This document shows, piece by piece, positions 1-12,180 of a stretch of 64,000 bases of DNA. The position numbers were made by a program, and so were the translations under genes. The DNA is from Heterocephalus glaber (lineage: Eukaryota; Chordata; Mammalia; Rodentia; Bathyergidae): positions 39,475,962 through 39,539,961 of the forward strand of contig NW_004624732.1 of NCBI RefSeq assembly GCF_000247695.1, written 5' to 3'. The notes under the pieces were generated by a model. The model had not been told where the DNA came from, made no database searches, and was given only the letters and a program-made list of their open reading frames with translations. Every line of letters starts with the position of its first letter. The stretch's first letter is position 1.

Positions 1-15
1 TAAAATAAAATAAAA
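1..15. repeat. (TAAAA)n short tandem repeat
   Basis: Three perfect TAAAA units open the window. It may be the tail of a retroelement that lies upstream, but nothing in the following bases confirms this. Confidence 0.6.
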
Positions 16-2300
16 TTGTGGTATCCTTTCAGACAATCAAGCTTCTGTTAAAACTTTTTAAGCACTTTAATAACTACATTAAATAGATGTTTCAGAAATG
101 TAACTCAAAGTGATTTGTGGAAATGGATTAAAGACCTGAGAGATTTTAGGCAGTTTTAATTTGCCCATTTATTCTAATGTCTGTTTTAAAATGCATACGT
201 ACTTTGATAAGTTTCTACACTTGTTTTCTGAAGAAGAGTTCTATGTAAAGACACATTTCTTACTCACATAATGCAGATATCATTTGCTTAGCACGAAAGA
301 CTTTTGCTGTGGTAAAAAAAAAAATATGTAAGTGTTAATGTCACAGGCTCTATGATAGGTGCTCTTCTGTCAATTCTCAGGTGTCCTCATATTTTGGGAA
401 GGTTTTCCACTTCAAAGCTGTATATAGTGTCTATGAATATATCTGATTTTCACCAAATCTTTTAATAATAAAAGTGTTGCAAACAGCACAAACGTTATTT
501 GATACAGGTGGAAGCTTTGAAGTTTGGGGAAGCAAGTGGTTTTCAGCAAATCATAAAATACAAGCTGTCGTGTCCATGAGATGTGTTATATGAATGCAGG
601 CAGTTGAATGAAGAGTGCAGTGCTGTCATTTTTCACCTCACTTATAAGAGTAGACACCAATAGCCAATATTTCTAGTATTTGTGTAAATTAGGCAGTCTG
701 AACACAAGTGATGGTGAAATATTTTTTAACTGTATAAACTTTTCAGATTTATAGGACAATGAGTTTCCTGTCCTAGAGATGTTGAATGGCTAGCGGGGTA
801 GATACCAAAGTAATGTCAGCACTTGATGACAGATTGGCATTAACAGTCTAGTAATTTCTATGATTCTTTGACCCGAATGTGATATTCAGTGTAGAGCCAT
901 CAGACAGACTCATCCCATCAGACAAGCTACAAGTTACGGTTTTAAGGGCCAGAGTCTTGGGCTTAAATTAAATTTCATCACTTAAAGTTGAGCTGACTGT
1001 GCACAGTTTAAACTTTCAATGTTTCAGATTCTCATGTAATTATGAATGGCAATATTACATTATATGATGTATTTTAAGTACTAAATCAATACAGGTAAAA
1101 TAGTTCAAATAGGTCATAACATAGTCAATGCTGAGTAAATGTATTACTTATTGATATTCTTCTTCCACACAGTAAAAGAACTAGCTGAAGCCATTAGACA
1201 GATTGCTGTCTTTCTACATGAATCTAAATTACTTTTTGAAAACTTCCACTATTTCTGGAAGTTTCTAAATCAGGTCCACTGAATGTCAAATTTATTAGTA
1301 TATTTGGTTAAAATGTTCATTTAGGAAGAGAAAAAACAATCATGTAGGGCACAGATAATGCTGGTTAGAAGAAGGATTCCTTGGGAGCATTGATGTCTGG
1401 GTCCTCTAAGATATTTTTCACTCACCTTTGAGAAAGGTTTTTGTTCTTATTTTTCACATGAACGCAAACTGTGGGACTTGCTCTGCGTGATGACAGTACT
1501 CAGTTGGTCATGCCACCAGTTCAGACTAAAGAGGATTCTGACTGCTCAGGAAAGGACAGAATGACATTGCCGACTGAAAATCACTAGTTAGGAAGACCAG
1601 AAGCCAAATTAGAGTTTGGCTCATTCCTTCACATATTTCTCTATAACCAGTAGTTCATTCCTTTCTTGAAAAACTTCCACATATCTTACCTTTCTCATTT
1701 GCTCAAAAGGGAAAAGAAACTTCTATTTCAATGCCTTCTTTTGTAGGTCAAACGGCACTGTAAAGAATTTGAGAACTTTGGGAAATAATTTAATAATGAA
1801 CAGAAAAAGAGCTCTGTGCAAAGAATATTCACAGGAATCTCTAGAGGTCACTCAGAGGACCACAGCTGCCTGACACATATTTTTTCTTTAAAAGATTTTT
1901 TATTTCCCAATAAGAATATTGGTATTCATTATTCCATGAACTTTGCTACTGTTATGTCTTTGTACAACTTCAAGATCACTCTTTTTGAGTTCATCAATTT
2001 TACACTTAACTTTGGATAACCATGCTAGTTGAGATAGAAAAGAAGAAAGAAAATGAAATGTCTCAAAATCTCATTTCAAATAATAAGGTGTTCTTCCATC
2101 ATGGGCAGTGCTTTGATGATGCATCCAATACCATTATAGGAACTAAGAAGGGAACTTTTCCGAGTATGGTGAATGGCAGACCAATGGAACTACTTCTAGT
2201 GAACTTGGCCAGTGCACATGGAGGCTTAAATACACATGGAAGCTTAAACGTTGAAGAAAATAAACTATTACTTGATAATTATACTTTGTAACTTGCTAAT
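16..2300. other. Unclassified AT-rich non-coding stretch
   Basis: No repeat family, exon or RNA gene is recognised. The largest open frames are 67 codons (1816-2019) and 89 codons (2022-2291), both plus strand. Neither contains a motif I know, and the second begins in a lysine/glutamate-rich run typical of chance frames in A-rich DNA. Confidence 0.5.
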
Positions 2301-2301
2301 A

Positions 2302-2855
2302 CAGTTAAGCCAAGGACTTAAAAATGAGTTCCATTCTGAGAGAAGGTTCAGAAGGTTTGTAAGTCAGATTCATTTGTAAGTTCAACAGGGTGAATCTTAC
2401 ACACCTTTGACACAAATATGCAATGTAAAGCATCAAAAAATCAAACACACACACAAACAAATAGAGTGCAGTCTCAGTTCATGAACACATTACTTTGCAA
2501 ACAATTTGGTTCACTAACAGAGGTGTTGGCAAAATTTGTTTTTTTGCTTGGAAACTGTGCATTAGATGATGAACACAACCACAGCTGTCTTTCCCACACA
2601 AACACAAAAGTGTCCAACTTTTCCAAAATTGTGGAACAAATTAAGTTTGTGAACCGAGGTACCACTGTTCAATAAGTCCCCAACTGTACTATAGTATTGT
2701 ACACAATAGCACTGTACAGTAAACACACAGCAGCACAACTGTGACTATGTCCAGCAGACACATAAGTTACCTCTGTGATTTGTTGGCATCAAGGAAGGTC
2801 AATTTGTGTCTGTGAATGTTCTCAATTTGAATGTTCATAAGTCAGGAACTTACTG
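2302..2855. mobile_element. Tigger-like non-autonomous DNA transposon
   Basis: The two ends are imperfect inverted repeats: the left end starts CAGTTAAGCCAAGGACTTA, and the reverse complement of the right end starts CAGTAAGTTCCTGACTTATG. Similarity continues inward for about 40 bases. Each end is bordered by TA (2300-2301 and 2856-2857), the target duplication used by pogo/Tigger and mariner elements. The 554-bp length and lack of a transposase frame fit a deleted, non-autonomous copy. The CAGTAAGT..GACTTA start is typical of mammalian Tigger relatives. The two frames at 2418-2675 and 2474-2665 are chance frames inside it. The boundaries are read directly; the family name is from memory of end sequences. 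Confidence 0.72.
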
Positions 2856-3066
2856 TAGAGAAAGGAAAATGCTGCTATGAAACTTGCTAATATTTAATAC
2901 AACAGTGTAAAGTGTGGTGCAACAAATTAGAAATATTTAAAATGACTGCAAGGTTTAATATTCTAATCCTACCATTATTTCATAACTATATTATTATGTA
3001 TATTATATTAAACTTTTATCATACTTATGTATTCCCGCCACAAACATGAAATAGAAAGACAGGACA

Positions 3067-3103
3067 GAAGGAAGGAAGGAAGGAAGGAAGGAAGGAAGGA
3101 AGG
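3067..3103. repeat. (GAAG)n microsatellite
   Basis: About nine nearly perfect GAAG units, followed by a short GA-rich run. The repeat creates the proline/leucine/serine-rich minus-strand frames across 3003-3290, which are artefacts. Confidence 0.95.
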
Positions 3104-3138
3104 AGAGAGCTGGGGATATAGGGTGAAGGTTCCATGGT

Positions 3139-3166
3139 AAAAAACAAACAAACAAACAAACAAAAA
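3139..3166. repeat. (CAAA)n microsatellite
   Basis: Five to six CAAA units lie 35 bases beyond the GAAG tract. Two simple repeats this close suggest a degraded A-rich retroelement tail, but no SINE or LINE body is visible beside them. Confidence 0.85.
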
Positions 3167-3664
3167 CCCAATAAAATTGGAGAAGAGATGGAGCATATGC
3201 ACAGTCAGGAAAAGTTCTGAGAAAAAAGTCCCTGATAGGGAAGGTACAGAATGCTCTGTTTTTTGACTGTTGTTTTGAATATGCTATCAACTTTGTAAAA
3301 ATGGAACTAGTGTCTTACTGTAGCCAATATTTATCAAAATGTTTATGTTAATTTACATGTGTAAACATTTTAGTAATAGGTGATTGTGAACTGTGAAATC
3401 ACTTTATGACACATATATAGGCTTAATTTTTACAAAAGAAAACTCAAGTAGTAATGAAATTGTATTTTTAAGAGCCACAGAAATTATTGCTAAAATTTAT
3501 ATAATGAAGGGAAGTAAAATTCAAGAGTCTAGTAAATGAAAATATGTTGGTCAGAGGGAGAGTGACACTATAATATTTTCAATATTTAAATATTTCAAGC
3601 ACTTATAAAAAAGATGGAAACTAATCAATTGGATGTTCATGTAGTCTTACACATATTTTCTTTC

Positions 3665-4590
3665 AGGTATAATTTTTTAACAAAGTAGAATATTCCAGTT
3701 ATAGATGTGCTCCCCTAGACCTCCTATGCATGTTTTTGTACATGTCTGGATACAATAACCATGCACAACTCTCTTTAAGTATTAAAATAAATAATACCAT
3801 GCTTTATGTATCCTTCTCTTGAAATATATTAAATGCAATTTATTTAATTCTATTCATATTGATAGATACAAATCCTGTTTTTAGCTGCCTTATGTTGTAT
3901 TTGATATTCTCATATTAATAATAGTTCACAGTTATTATATGCATACAATGTGTTTGGTTACATGATGAACTCTATATTAAACATTTAATCATCATCAAAA
4001 AATGAGATAGGTACAATTTTCATTTTTACTTCATGGATAAACAAGGTAAAACAGAGAGGTACATTTTGCTCAGAGTTAATATCAGACTTTAATGACTGAT
4101 AGTTTGGGTCAAAAAGAAATATCACTTTTAGTGATGTTTAAGTTAAACCAAAGTCTAAAAAGCACAACTTAATTAGCTTCTCTATTAGTGGGAATTTATG
4201 TTGATAAAATGTTTGCCATTAAAATGCTTTCATCAACATGGTTGAGCATGTTTTCTTTGTCCAGTATGAACATTTTCCTAGGTGTATATAGAGAGAAATT
4301 GCTGAGTTGTAAGGTACATTACTGACTTCATTATATTGACAAATGTTCTTTTCAAAATAATGTCTTCAGAATCACATTAATATATAAGCAAATGTAGTTG
4401 TTATTTGAAGATTTAAATGTTCTTTTTTCTACCCACTATGATGGTTGAAAGTAATTGCTGCTGGTATTTAGAATACTTATTTCATTAATTACTAATAAGA
4501 ATTTGAACCACTTTTAGTGTCTATTGATTATTCATATTGCAGAGAACATTTCAACTTATCGTTTACAATACCCTTACATAAATAATCATT
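3665..4590 (-). mobile_element. Old L1 (L1M/HAL1-like) 3' part, interrupted
   Basis: Read on the minus strand, the segment around 4280-4310 carries the antisense form of the L1 ORF2 end (the stretch 'cctaggtgtatatagagagaaattgctgag' region, matching the common 'cctaggagtggaattgctgggtca' pattern of old L1 copies). The bases around 3800-3900 match the corresponding 3' region of the same kind of element. The copy is heavily diverged, and a MIR appears to sit inside it at about 3912-4095. The call rests on pattern memory, without alignment. Confidence 0.45.
3912..4095 (-). mobile_element. MIR SINE
   Basis: The order of blocks follows a reverse-complement MIR: an AATAGTT-like start, an 'atgtgtttggt' block, the 'catttaatcatcatc' block, then 'aatgagataggtacaatttt' and the 'gataaacaaggtaaaacagagaggt' block. 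The latter two correspond to the conserved MIR core 'gaggtaggtac' and 'gaggaaactgaggcacagagagg'. Divergence is high, as expected for an ancient mammalian SINE. Confidence 0.7.
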
Positions 4591-5010
4591 TATATTTGTT
4601 TTATTGTCTTTTAACACAATAAAATGCTTTTTATTATTATATAATTATTCTTACATCAAATATGACTCTCTGCATTTGTGTGGTACATCCTAATCTATCT
4701 TGTTAAAGTCAATTCCAGAATTTCTTCTTACTTTCTCTTATATCATCAGTTTTCCAGTCTCCACTGGATCATGCCTATCAAAATAGAAATGATATTGTGA
4801 TTTCTTATTTTATGAAAGATTTTTCAGGCTCCATTTACCCTGAAAATTACTTTCTTAATACTTTGCTCATCTTTGTAGCAAAATACCTAAAGAGAGGTTT
4901 TATTGATTCTCTTCATAAATTCTAGTAAACTAACTCTATTTTCTGTCTCATCATCCCATTAGCAATGTTGACAGCAATTTCACCATGAAATTTGTCAAAG
5001 CTAATTTATT
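4591..5010. other. Unclassified AT-rich stretch
   Basis: No repeat body or frame above 60 codons is visible. It sits between two antisense L1-like segments and could be worn-out L1 sequence. Confidence 0.4.
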
Positions 5011-5011
5011 T

Positions 5012-5170
5012 CATTTCTTCTTTTTTAATTTTTATTTTCATTAGTACATGTGTGTAAGGTAATTTACTTGATCAGTCGGCAGGATTGGAAGTAGTTGATT
5101 ACGCCCTTTCCTTCTAAATACTTTCCCACCACTCTTCCTCTATTGTCCCTTGGTATTATCCTGTCTTAGT
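5012..5170 (-). mobile_element. L1 3' end fragment
   Basis: A T-rich start followed by 'ttttattttcattagtacatg' type sequence matches the 3' end of the L1 at 27.42 kb in the same orientation. The following C/T-rich sequence resembles the L1 3' UTR of this genome. The far boundary is uncertain. Confidence 0.55.
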
Positions 5171-5289
5171 TGTAATTCCATTTCAGTATTTGCCAGTCCT
5201 TCCAGTCTCTAGACTAGAGTGCTCCGTATCTCAGTCTCTAGTCTTCTTTTCTTTAGGTATGCTCAGTCCTTTAGACATCATCTATTCTA

Positions 5290-5670
5290 ATTGTTTCTAA
5301 AATAAATGTGTTTCAATGAACTCTCCAATTATATTTCCCACCTATGGTACTCCACCAAATTGTAAAGGTGCAAATCCAGTTGTCCATCTTACAACTGCAC
5401 TGGATGTCATAGTTCGTACTCAGCATCCTACAAAATAGGTTATTAACTATCTACCCCCATATCTCTTCAAGTTGTAACCTCTTGCCCTCTTTTCCAATAC
5501 TCATGCAAAAATCATTTCAGTCATCTTTGAATCCTCATTTTCTTGCACAATGCATAGCCAGTCTTTCAGGAAATTTTCTTTTCCAAAATCCAAATATTTC
5601 TATTACTTTGATGGCTGTCACCAAAATTTACTCTCAGCAAAATTTACTACAATAGCCTGCTTTAAAATGA
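5290..5670 (+). mobile_element. L2 LINE fragment
   Basis: Blocks in order match the L2 3' region: a 'tctccaattatatttcccacc' part, a 'cagtcatctttgaatcctcatt' part (consensus gtcatccttgactcctcc), an 'aatatttctattactttgatggctgtcacc' part and a 'ctacaatagcctgctt' part. No open frame is retained, which is usual for this ancient family. Confidence 0.65.
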
Positions 5671-6055
5671 TCTTCATACTTATATTTTTGTTAATTACAG
5701 TTGATTCTCAACACTAAAACCAGAGTATTAGAAAACATGCCTAGAATCAGCACTTGAAAGGGGAGGGGCATTTTGGATGGACAGAAACTTCTTTAGGCAG
5801 AAGAAGTTGAGCTGCAGTAGAGTCTTAAGAAACACCAATCAATTCCAAAAAATCCTTGAAGTTTCAGTGGTCCTTCCAAGTTGTCCCAAGATAGCAAGGA
5901 CTATCAAGGACTTTATTTACCTATTAACCATTCATTGAGTATATGCTGGCACCAGAGACAGTGTGAGGCTTCCTTCAGCTGGGAGCAAATGTAGAAACAC
6001 TTGAGAGCTGGAAGCTACCACACATTGATACTGCCAGCAGCTATAGTGTAAGTCC
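5671..6055. other. Unclassified stretch
   Basis: It is slightly richer in G+C than its surroundings. It contains no recognisable frame and ends at a long pyrimidine tract. Confidence 0.4.
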
Positions 6056-6170
6056 CTCTTTCTCTCCCCCTCCCCTTCCCCCTCCCTCTCTCCTTCTTCC
6101 TCTCCCTCTCCTTCTCCCTCTTCCTCTCTCTCTCCTTTTTGTCTCCTTTTCCCCCTCCCTTTCCCTCTCT
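6056..6170. repeat. Pyrimidine-rich low-complexity tract
   Basis: Nearly pure C/T on the plus strand, built from irregular CTCTCC and CTTCC units. The minus-strand 81-codon frame across it, with long Glu/Gly runs, is produced by the repeat and is not a gene. Confidence 0.9.
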
Positions 6171-6174
6171 TTGT

Positions 6175-7255
6175 CATGGTGAATGAATTTGGAATATAAT
6201 ATCCACTACGTAGCCAATTGAAAATCTTGGTCTTAAGGAAATCATTAGGAAAGTTAATAGGTGCAATTTATATCTCAATTCTTCTACTTTGAGAATAGAA
6301 TACTTCTAGGAGAGTTGTCTCATCAAGAAAATATAACTTTATACCTTCTTTGTGAATTTCAATTATACTGTGTTCATCCCCAAAAATGTGAATTCCAAGG
6401 TACCTTCAAAAAGGATATGTTATTAATGATTCAACAAAAAGAAGTGTATTAAAATTGTGATTTAATCATTTCAGTTGTTTTAGGAAGGTTCCTTTATTAC
6501 CAAATATTTTCCTGTGCTGCTTTTATTCTGAATGAAATGAGTTCCAAAAAATTGTCAATAATACCTTTCGTCTTTACACTTTTCTTTGCTTAAAAATACA
6601 GTCACTGTAAAGAAGACTTACTAAGTCTTTGTAGTCATTAAATTTATTTTTTTCAGACCATCAACTATTTTATAAAGACTCTTGACTCCTTAAGTGGAAG
6701 ATGTGGTGTGAGGCTGCAGGATTCTTGGAGTGAATAAACTATTGACATATGTGGTCTCAAAGAAATCTAACATTCTGAAATGAAAAAAGTAAAATCACAC
6801 TTTTAATGCCACTTGATGCATTCTTTGACAGAATTTTTCCCATAGTCCTGCTTCAAGTTCATGAGGGAGGAGTCTAGGATAAGTAAGGTAAATCTGTTAA
6901 AGACAAGAGGTACCTACAGTATTTCTCAAAGAAAAAGCTGTGTCTGCCAAGGGAAAGTAGCCAGAGAGAAAATCCAGCACACTGGAAACTTTAGGGCATC
7001 AATAGAGTATGGAGAGAACAAGCTGCGGAGCCATAGGCAGAAAGGAGAGCCATAGTTTTTATGCATATATATATTTTTTCAAATTAGAAGTTTTTAGCAG
7101 GACAAGGAGTGTAAGAAAAAGCTGTAACACCACAGTCTGAAATTATAGGAAAAGTCTTTTCTTTAGCAATAGTTTACAACACAATGAAAGCATTACCATT
7201 TGAAATTACACAAATCTTCCTCCTTTCAAGATATCTATAAAAGGTGGTGTCTGCT
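6175..7255. other. Unclassified AT-rich stretch
   Basis: Two small plus-strand frames (6261-6452 and 6861-7055, 63-64 codons) have no motif. The part from about 6850 could be the upstream portion of the L1 tail that follows, but I cannot align it. Confidence 0.4.
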
Positions 7256-7259
7256 TTGC

Positions 7260-7645
7260 CTTACTCAAATGAGATATGGCAGACAGTATTTAAAGAGACA
7301 AGGGGAAGGATCTCTTGCAAATGGGAAGAAATGCAAGAGATCAAGGTCAAGGGTTGAGGGGGAATGGAAAGGGTAATAAGTACAATTAAGATGTGTTATG
7401 TTAAGGAACCTAATAATCACAAGGAATGTAAACATTATATACCATAAGTAGGAGCTAAGATTAATAATATCTACAAGAATAAAAATGAGGAAAAGGAAAT
7501 TATAGAAGGAGAGAGAGAGGGAAGGAAGTTAAAACAAGAAACAAAGTTGTATCATGTACATGTACTCACTCCCCAAGATGACTGTAAAGGGCATGTACTG
7601 CAAACATGTATTAATAAAAAACAAAAGGAAAGAAGAAAAAATGGT
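7260..7645 (+). mobile_element. L1 3' UTR and tail
   Basis: The purine-rich 3' UTR ends in 'gcatgtactgcaaacatg' followed by 'tattaataaaaaacaaaagg'. This matches the sense-strand end of the minus-strand L1 that starts at 27.42 kb (tgtactgcaaacatgtactaatgaaaat..). An 'aattaagatgtgtt' block is also shared with that copy. No ORF2 sequence is retained, so this is a strongly 5'-truncated insertion. Confidence 0.65.
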
Positions 7646-7649
7646 GTCT

Positions 7650-9165
7650 AATCTACTTGTATGTAACTATAGACCATATAGAGACTCCAGTGAAAGAATA
7701 AAGTGAAAATGTGTGTGCATATAAAACTGTGTATACCTATTATCGAAGTGTTTATAGGTCCTGAAGTTCGTCCATTGTTGCTTTAAACCACTGTATCAAG
7801 AATCCCAGATCTAGTATTTATGATTCAGTTTGATGAGAAGAGAACCAATATGTCTTCTTCCTCTCTCCAAGTGCTCTACAATAATAATTTTTAGTGTCAA
7901 TTCATTCATTTGATGATACCTGGAATCATGAAGTACTACATCACTTGGGTTCTGGAAAGGGTCAGCTATATATCACGCTGGTCACATAGCCCATTATCTA
8001 TGAGTGTATAAAGTTTCAGAGAGTGATGTTTTTCCTTATGGCTCTTCTAAATCACTCAGAAAGTGTTATAGCCCTATTTCCTCCTGTTTTGTCCTTACTG
8101 GAGTTGGAGGCCAAATGTGAACACAGTTTAAAGAGCCATTTTGTGGTAGTAAGTAAAAGTGCTTGAAGCAGAAGTTGCATCATTTATACTTATGAGTTGT
8201 CACAATAATTTTATTGGAGGATAGATTTTACCCATGTCACTATTGAAGCTCAATTAAATAATTACACCTAGTTATTTATCCTCCAGCTGGAACTTTAAAG
8301 AATTATCATTTTCTCTAAAATACAGTGGATGTATTTTTTGTAAAACGAGAAATAGGAAGGATTTTTTTGGTGATTTATTTTTCCTCTGTCACTTCTATAT
8401 ACTTTCCAGAATAAGTTTATTGCATCTGCAGACATACTCATTTGATTAAATGACTATTATAAGCAAAGTTTGTATGACTGCAAACCTAGACAACAGGAAA
8501 ATGAATAAATATTTTGCATATATTTTTTGCCAAATTGGGAAAAACATCTATTCTTTGTTAGATATTTTAATCACTAAAGTATGACCCTACAATGATAGAT
8601 ATTAGTGCTATTTAAGTTTTCCCCCATGTACAAGTCATTTAATTTTTATCTTCAGGGAAAGGATGAGTGAAAAGTTTTGGGATATGTAGGAGTTGAATAT
8701 TTTTGACATATTTCCCAAATGCAGATTATTAAAAAGTTTGTTGTGAAGTTACATTCACAAAACATATGGCCATTAGATGAAACTTCAAGAAGTATGTGTA
8801 CTGAATTTTACTAGCTTGAGGCCAGTGTCTACTTATGAGAAAAGCAGTCTGTGGAAAGAAAATATAATGTCCCATGAAAGTCTTTTTATCCCGGATTATT
8901 TTCATATCACGTTATACTTATCAAACTTTCACTTAGGAACAATCTTCATAAGATTCTAAGGAGTTATAATATTTAATTTTAACTATTAACTACATTGAGA
9001 TGAAATTGTTGAATATGTCAGTCTCATCCAGCAATGTTTTAAGGCATCTGACCCAAGAATATTCAAGAGCACTATTTTACCTGGATAAGGACACAATAAG
9101 AATTTTCTAGGAATATTTCAAGATAAAGGGCAAAATAAAAGAAACATGATAGCAAGCATCTTGTG
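7650..9165. other. Unclassified AT-rich stretch
   Basis: No repeat family is recognised. The only sizeable frame, 8777-8959 plus strand (60 codons), has no motif. Confidence 0.4.
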
Positions 9166-9169
9166 AAGA

Positions 9170-9265
9170 TGGGAAGGGGCTCTCCATAACCCATATAACA
9201 ATAATTTTTTTTTAAATAGTAAATTTTATATCATGTAAGTTTTACCACAGTAAAAAATTTCAACC
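9170..9265 (+). mobile_element. Possible old L1 3' end
   Basis: The ending 'aaattttatatcatgtaagttttaccacagtaaaaaa' in pieces resembles the common old-L1 terminus 'gtgaattttatgttatgtgaattttaccacaataaaaaa'. Only the last hundred bases are recognisable. Confidence 0.45.
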
Positions 9266-9285
9266 ACCCACAGCTTGTAGAAATA

Positions 9286-9362
9286 GAAGAGGAAGAAGGA
9301 GGAGAGGGATGAGGAAAACATGGAGGAGGAGGAAGAGGAAGAAGAGAAAGAGGAAGAGGAAA
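9286..9362. repeat. Purine-rich (GGA/GAA) tract
   Basis: Irregular GGA and GAA units. It makes the first 15 codons (mostly Glu) of the 111-codon plus-strand frame at 9320-9655. The rest of that frame is AT-driven and unlike any protein I know, so I do not call a gene. Confidence 0.9.
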
Positions 9363-9369
9363 TGAAACA

Positions 9370-11870
9370 GGTAAACCAAGAAGTAAAGACAACAAACTGT
9401 CTTATGCATTGGATTCGATTTTTGATCCATCTACATATCTATATTCATTTATGTATTTATTCATGCAGTATTAATTGGAGACCAAGGTTTGGAAGAACTT
9501 TGAATAGTTTTTACTCTATCTCTTTACCATGTATAGGGTCATGTAAAGAATCATTTTACAGATACATGATGATCGAATTGATATTTAAATGTTTTCAGAA
9601 AAATGAAAGATGCACAATCTCCCCAAACAATCCTCTTACAGTATTACAAACTTAATGCAGAAATTAAAGAGTGTTGTTATGTTGTTACTGCTAAAAGGTT
9701 GCCCACCCTCTACCAACCCCAAAGGCAAGAGAAAACAATGTCTTCTCTGAATGTTAGATACACTAGATGAAACCCACTGTTTTCATTATTAGTAAAGTTT
9801 TCTGAACCTACCTTAATACTCTACTGTCATTGCAACTACTCCAGACATGTCTTTAGAACTTCGGTTTGAATAATTCACTTTAATAATAGTAAATGTTTCC
9901 TTCAATATCTTAATTATAAAATTTAGTAAGTCATCCACTGTGTGTCACTTTATACATTTATATCTTTTACTTCATTGATGTTTTAGAATCTGACATCTCA
10001 TTTCAATTATTTTTTTCTTATATTTTCTATAAAGCAGATAATTCTCATCTCATCAATGTGACATTTCCCTGGCTATTTCCTGGTCTCAAAAATTTACTAG
10101 CTCTATACATGCCAGAGATTTGGATGCAAAAGTAAATGTACTTTTGCATGTACATGTTTCCAAATGGTGTGTCTGTCTTATGTTCTTCCTAAAATTCACT
10201 GCATAAAATGGATAATCATGTATAGCAATTATGTAGAAAAAATCAATATAATTAATATTGGCATTTTGTTGAAAAGAGTAAAGGCTGAAGACTGAAATAT
10301 ATCCTCAATACTTATGAGCTGTCTAATCTCATTAATCTTTCCTAATGTTCCTTTATTCAAATAGTATATGTTTCATTGTGCCGCATATTAACAAAATTTT
10401 AAGACAAAAAATATGACAGCATTTTATGGCTCTAATCTTCACTATTATTGCTGTTACTGCATAAGTACCCTAGCTTTCCCATATCAAGTATATAAGCTAT
10501 ACACAAATAAATAAGATTTATTTTATTTAAAAATCAAAAGCATTTCTAATTTTGAAGATTAAAAAAACACAGCCTTCCTCTGATTAATTAAATAATAATC
10601 TAATATCTGTATTGTATTCTCTGCAAATAACAAGATACACTAATTAAAATGGCTTAAATAGAAAAAAATTCTCATCTCATTTGTATGAAGTCTCAAAGTA
10701 ATGTTAACCCAGAAATGAATCAATCAGTTCACTTAGGAGCAATGTTTTTTTGCACATTTTTAACTATCCATGGTGGGATAAATTGATGCCAAAATTCCAG
10801 GCAACAGTGAAAGATAGAGCATTGGTCAGTGGGAGAAGAGACGATTTCATTTGCCAGGAGCATTCTCTTCTTATATTTTTGGCCAACATTTTGTCCAGTT
10901 TTAACATCAATGTAATTATTGTCATGCTATCACTGTAAATAAATGAACATTATCAGTAAGTGTCCAGTGTAACATCGAGTAGTCACCTGCATCAATTTAA
11001 ATTTAAATTCATATTAATTAAAATTTAATAATACAACAAATTCAGTTTATTCCTAGAATTTCATATTCTACACATTTATCTTCTGTACTACATTTTATCC
11101 AGCAATAATAATAATACAATATAATAATGCAATATCTATGAATCAGAATTTCCTCCATATATTGGATATAAGACAACTACTCAAAACCAAAAATAAATAA
11201 TCCCTGCAAAATTAACAGAAAATGTACAAATGAGTTCTTCCATTCTTCATAACAAAACATATGTGTCTATATTTTGATCTCTGAAACCAAATGCAGTTAT
11301 GTGCTCACATTGCCAGGTATCAAATGGGAATATTTTGTATCTAGGAAGAATAGGCTGTTGTTTAATACTAATGGACTGCATTATCCAGAGGGGGAAATTT
11401 ATAAGAGCCCAATGAAAAATTGAGTGTGCATAGTTTAATCCTTTGTCTTCAAAGCAAGTTAACCATCTAACCAGAACTGTGATGACTTATGTACTCCAGT
11501 TTGTGTGTCTCAGCACTGAGCTTCCCATTCAGTTCCTCTATGGATCTCTTCTCCAAGGTAATATGCCATATACTGTAGTTCCCATATTCTACTTAAAGTG
11601 TTGCAATTGTTTAAAAGACCAAAGGTGAAGAATCGCTGCTGATAATCATCAAGACTTCCTCATACAAAGGAAGAGTGAATTTTGACTGTTAAAGTTATGA
11701 AAAAGTGAATGGAAACTCTGAAACAATGTTACAATGTTTTTGGTAGCTGAGATAAAGGATGTTCTCTCTTACATAAGAAAGAATAGGGCAAATATACCTC
11801 TCAGGTCGCAAGGCACTAAAGCAATTTACTCCTGTCCATATTTTTATCAACGTTCCTTCATTTATAATCC
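9370..11870. other. Unclassified AT-rich stretch
   Basis: Small frames at 10750-10938 and 11443-11628 carry no motif. No SINE A-box or B-box or LINE block is visible. Confidence 0.4.
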
Positions 11871-12180
11871 CTGACCCTTGAGAAAGTTTGGACCCAGCGC
11901 ATCCTCTGCCCAGCTGAAGGTCATGCTCTGCTCTGTTTGCTGTATCTGAAATAGCCGAGTGCTTTCATCCTAAATCCATGCTCTGGTTTCTGGACCATCT
12001 AAGCGTCTGATTAGCTCCATCTTTTATCTCCTATCTCAGTGGCTTTAGACCTTTGGCCTCACTGTTTCTGATGTTCCTGCACACTCTGATTGATGGAGAA
12101 CTGCAAAGGGGACAGGTGTGGCCTCCACTTACTCCACTTAATACCTCACCAAAAGAATTCTGCTCTCCAGAGAACTAGAA
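11871..12180. other. Unclassified block richer in G+C
   Basis: About 300 bases stand out from the AT-rich surroundings by composition, with several CTG and CTCTG words. No open frame of note or splice-site context is visible. It could be an old LTR or MER-type repeat, or a conserved non-coding element. Confidence 0.35.

Noticed and set aside
3003..3290. Minus-strand frames with repeated Leu-Pro-Ser-Phe segments
   Set aside because: Produced by the (GAAG)n microsatellite.
9320..9655. A 111-codon plus-strand frame starting with a poly-Glu run
   Set aside because: The Glu run comes from a GGA/GAA tract and the rest has the composition of translated AT-rich DNA, with no motif.
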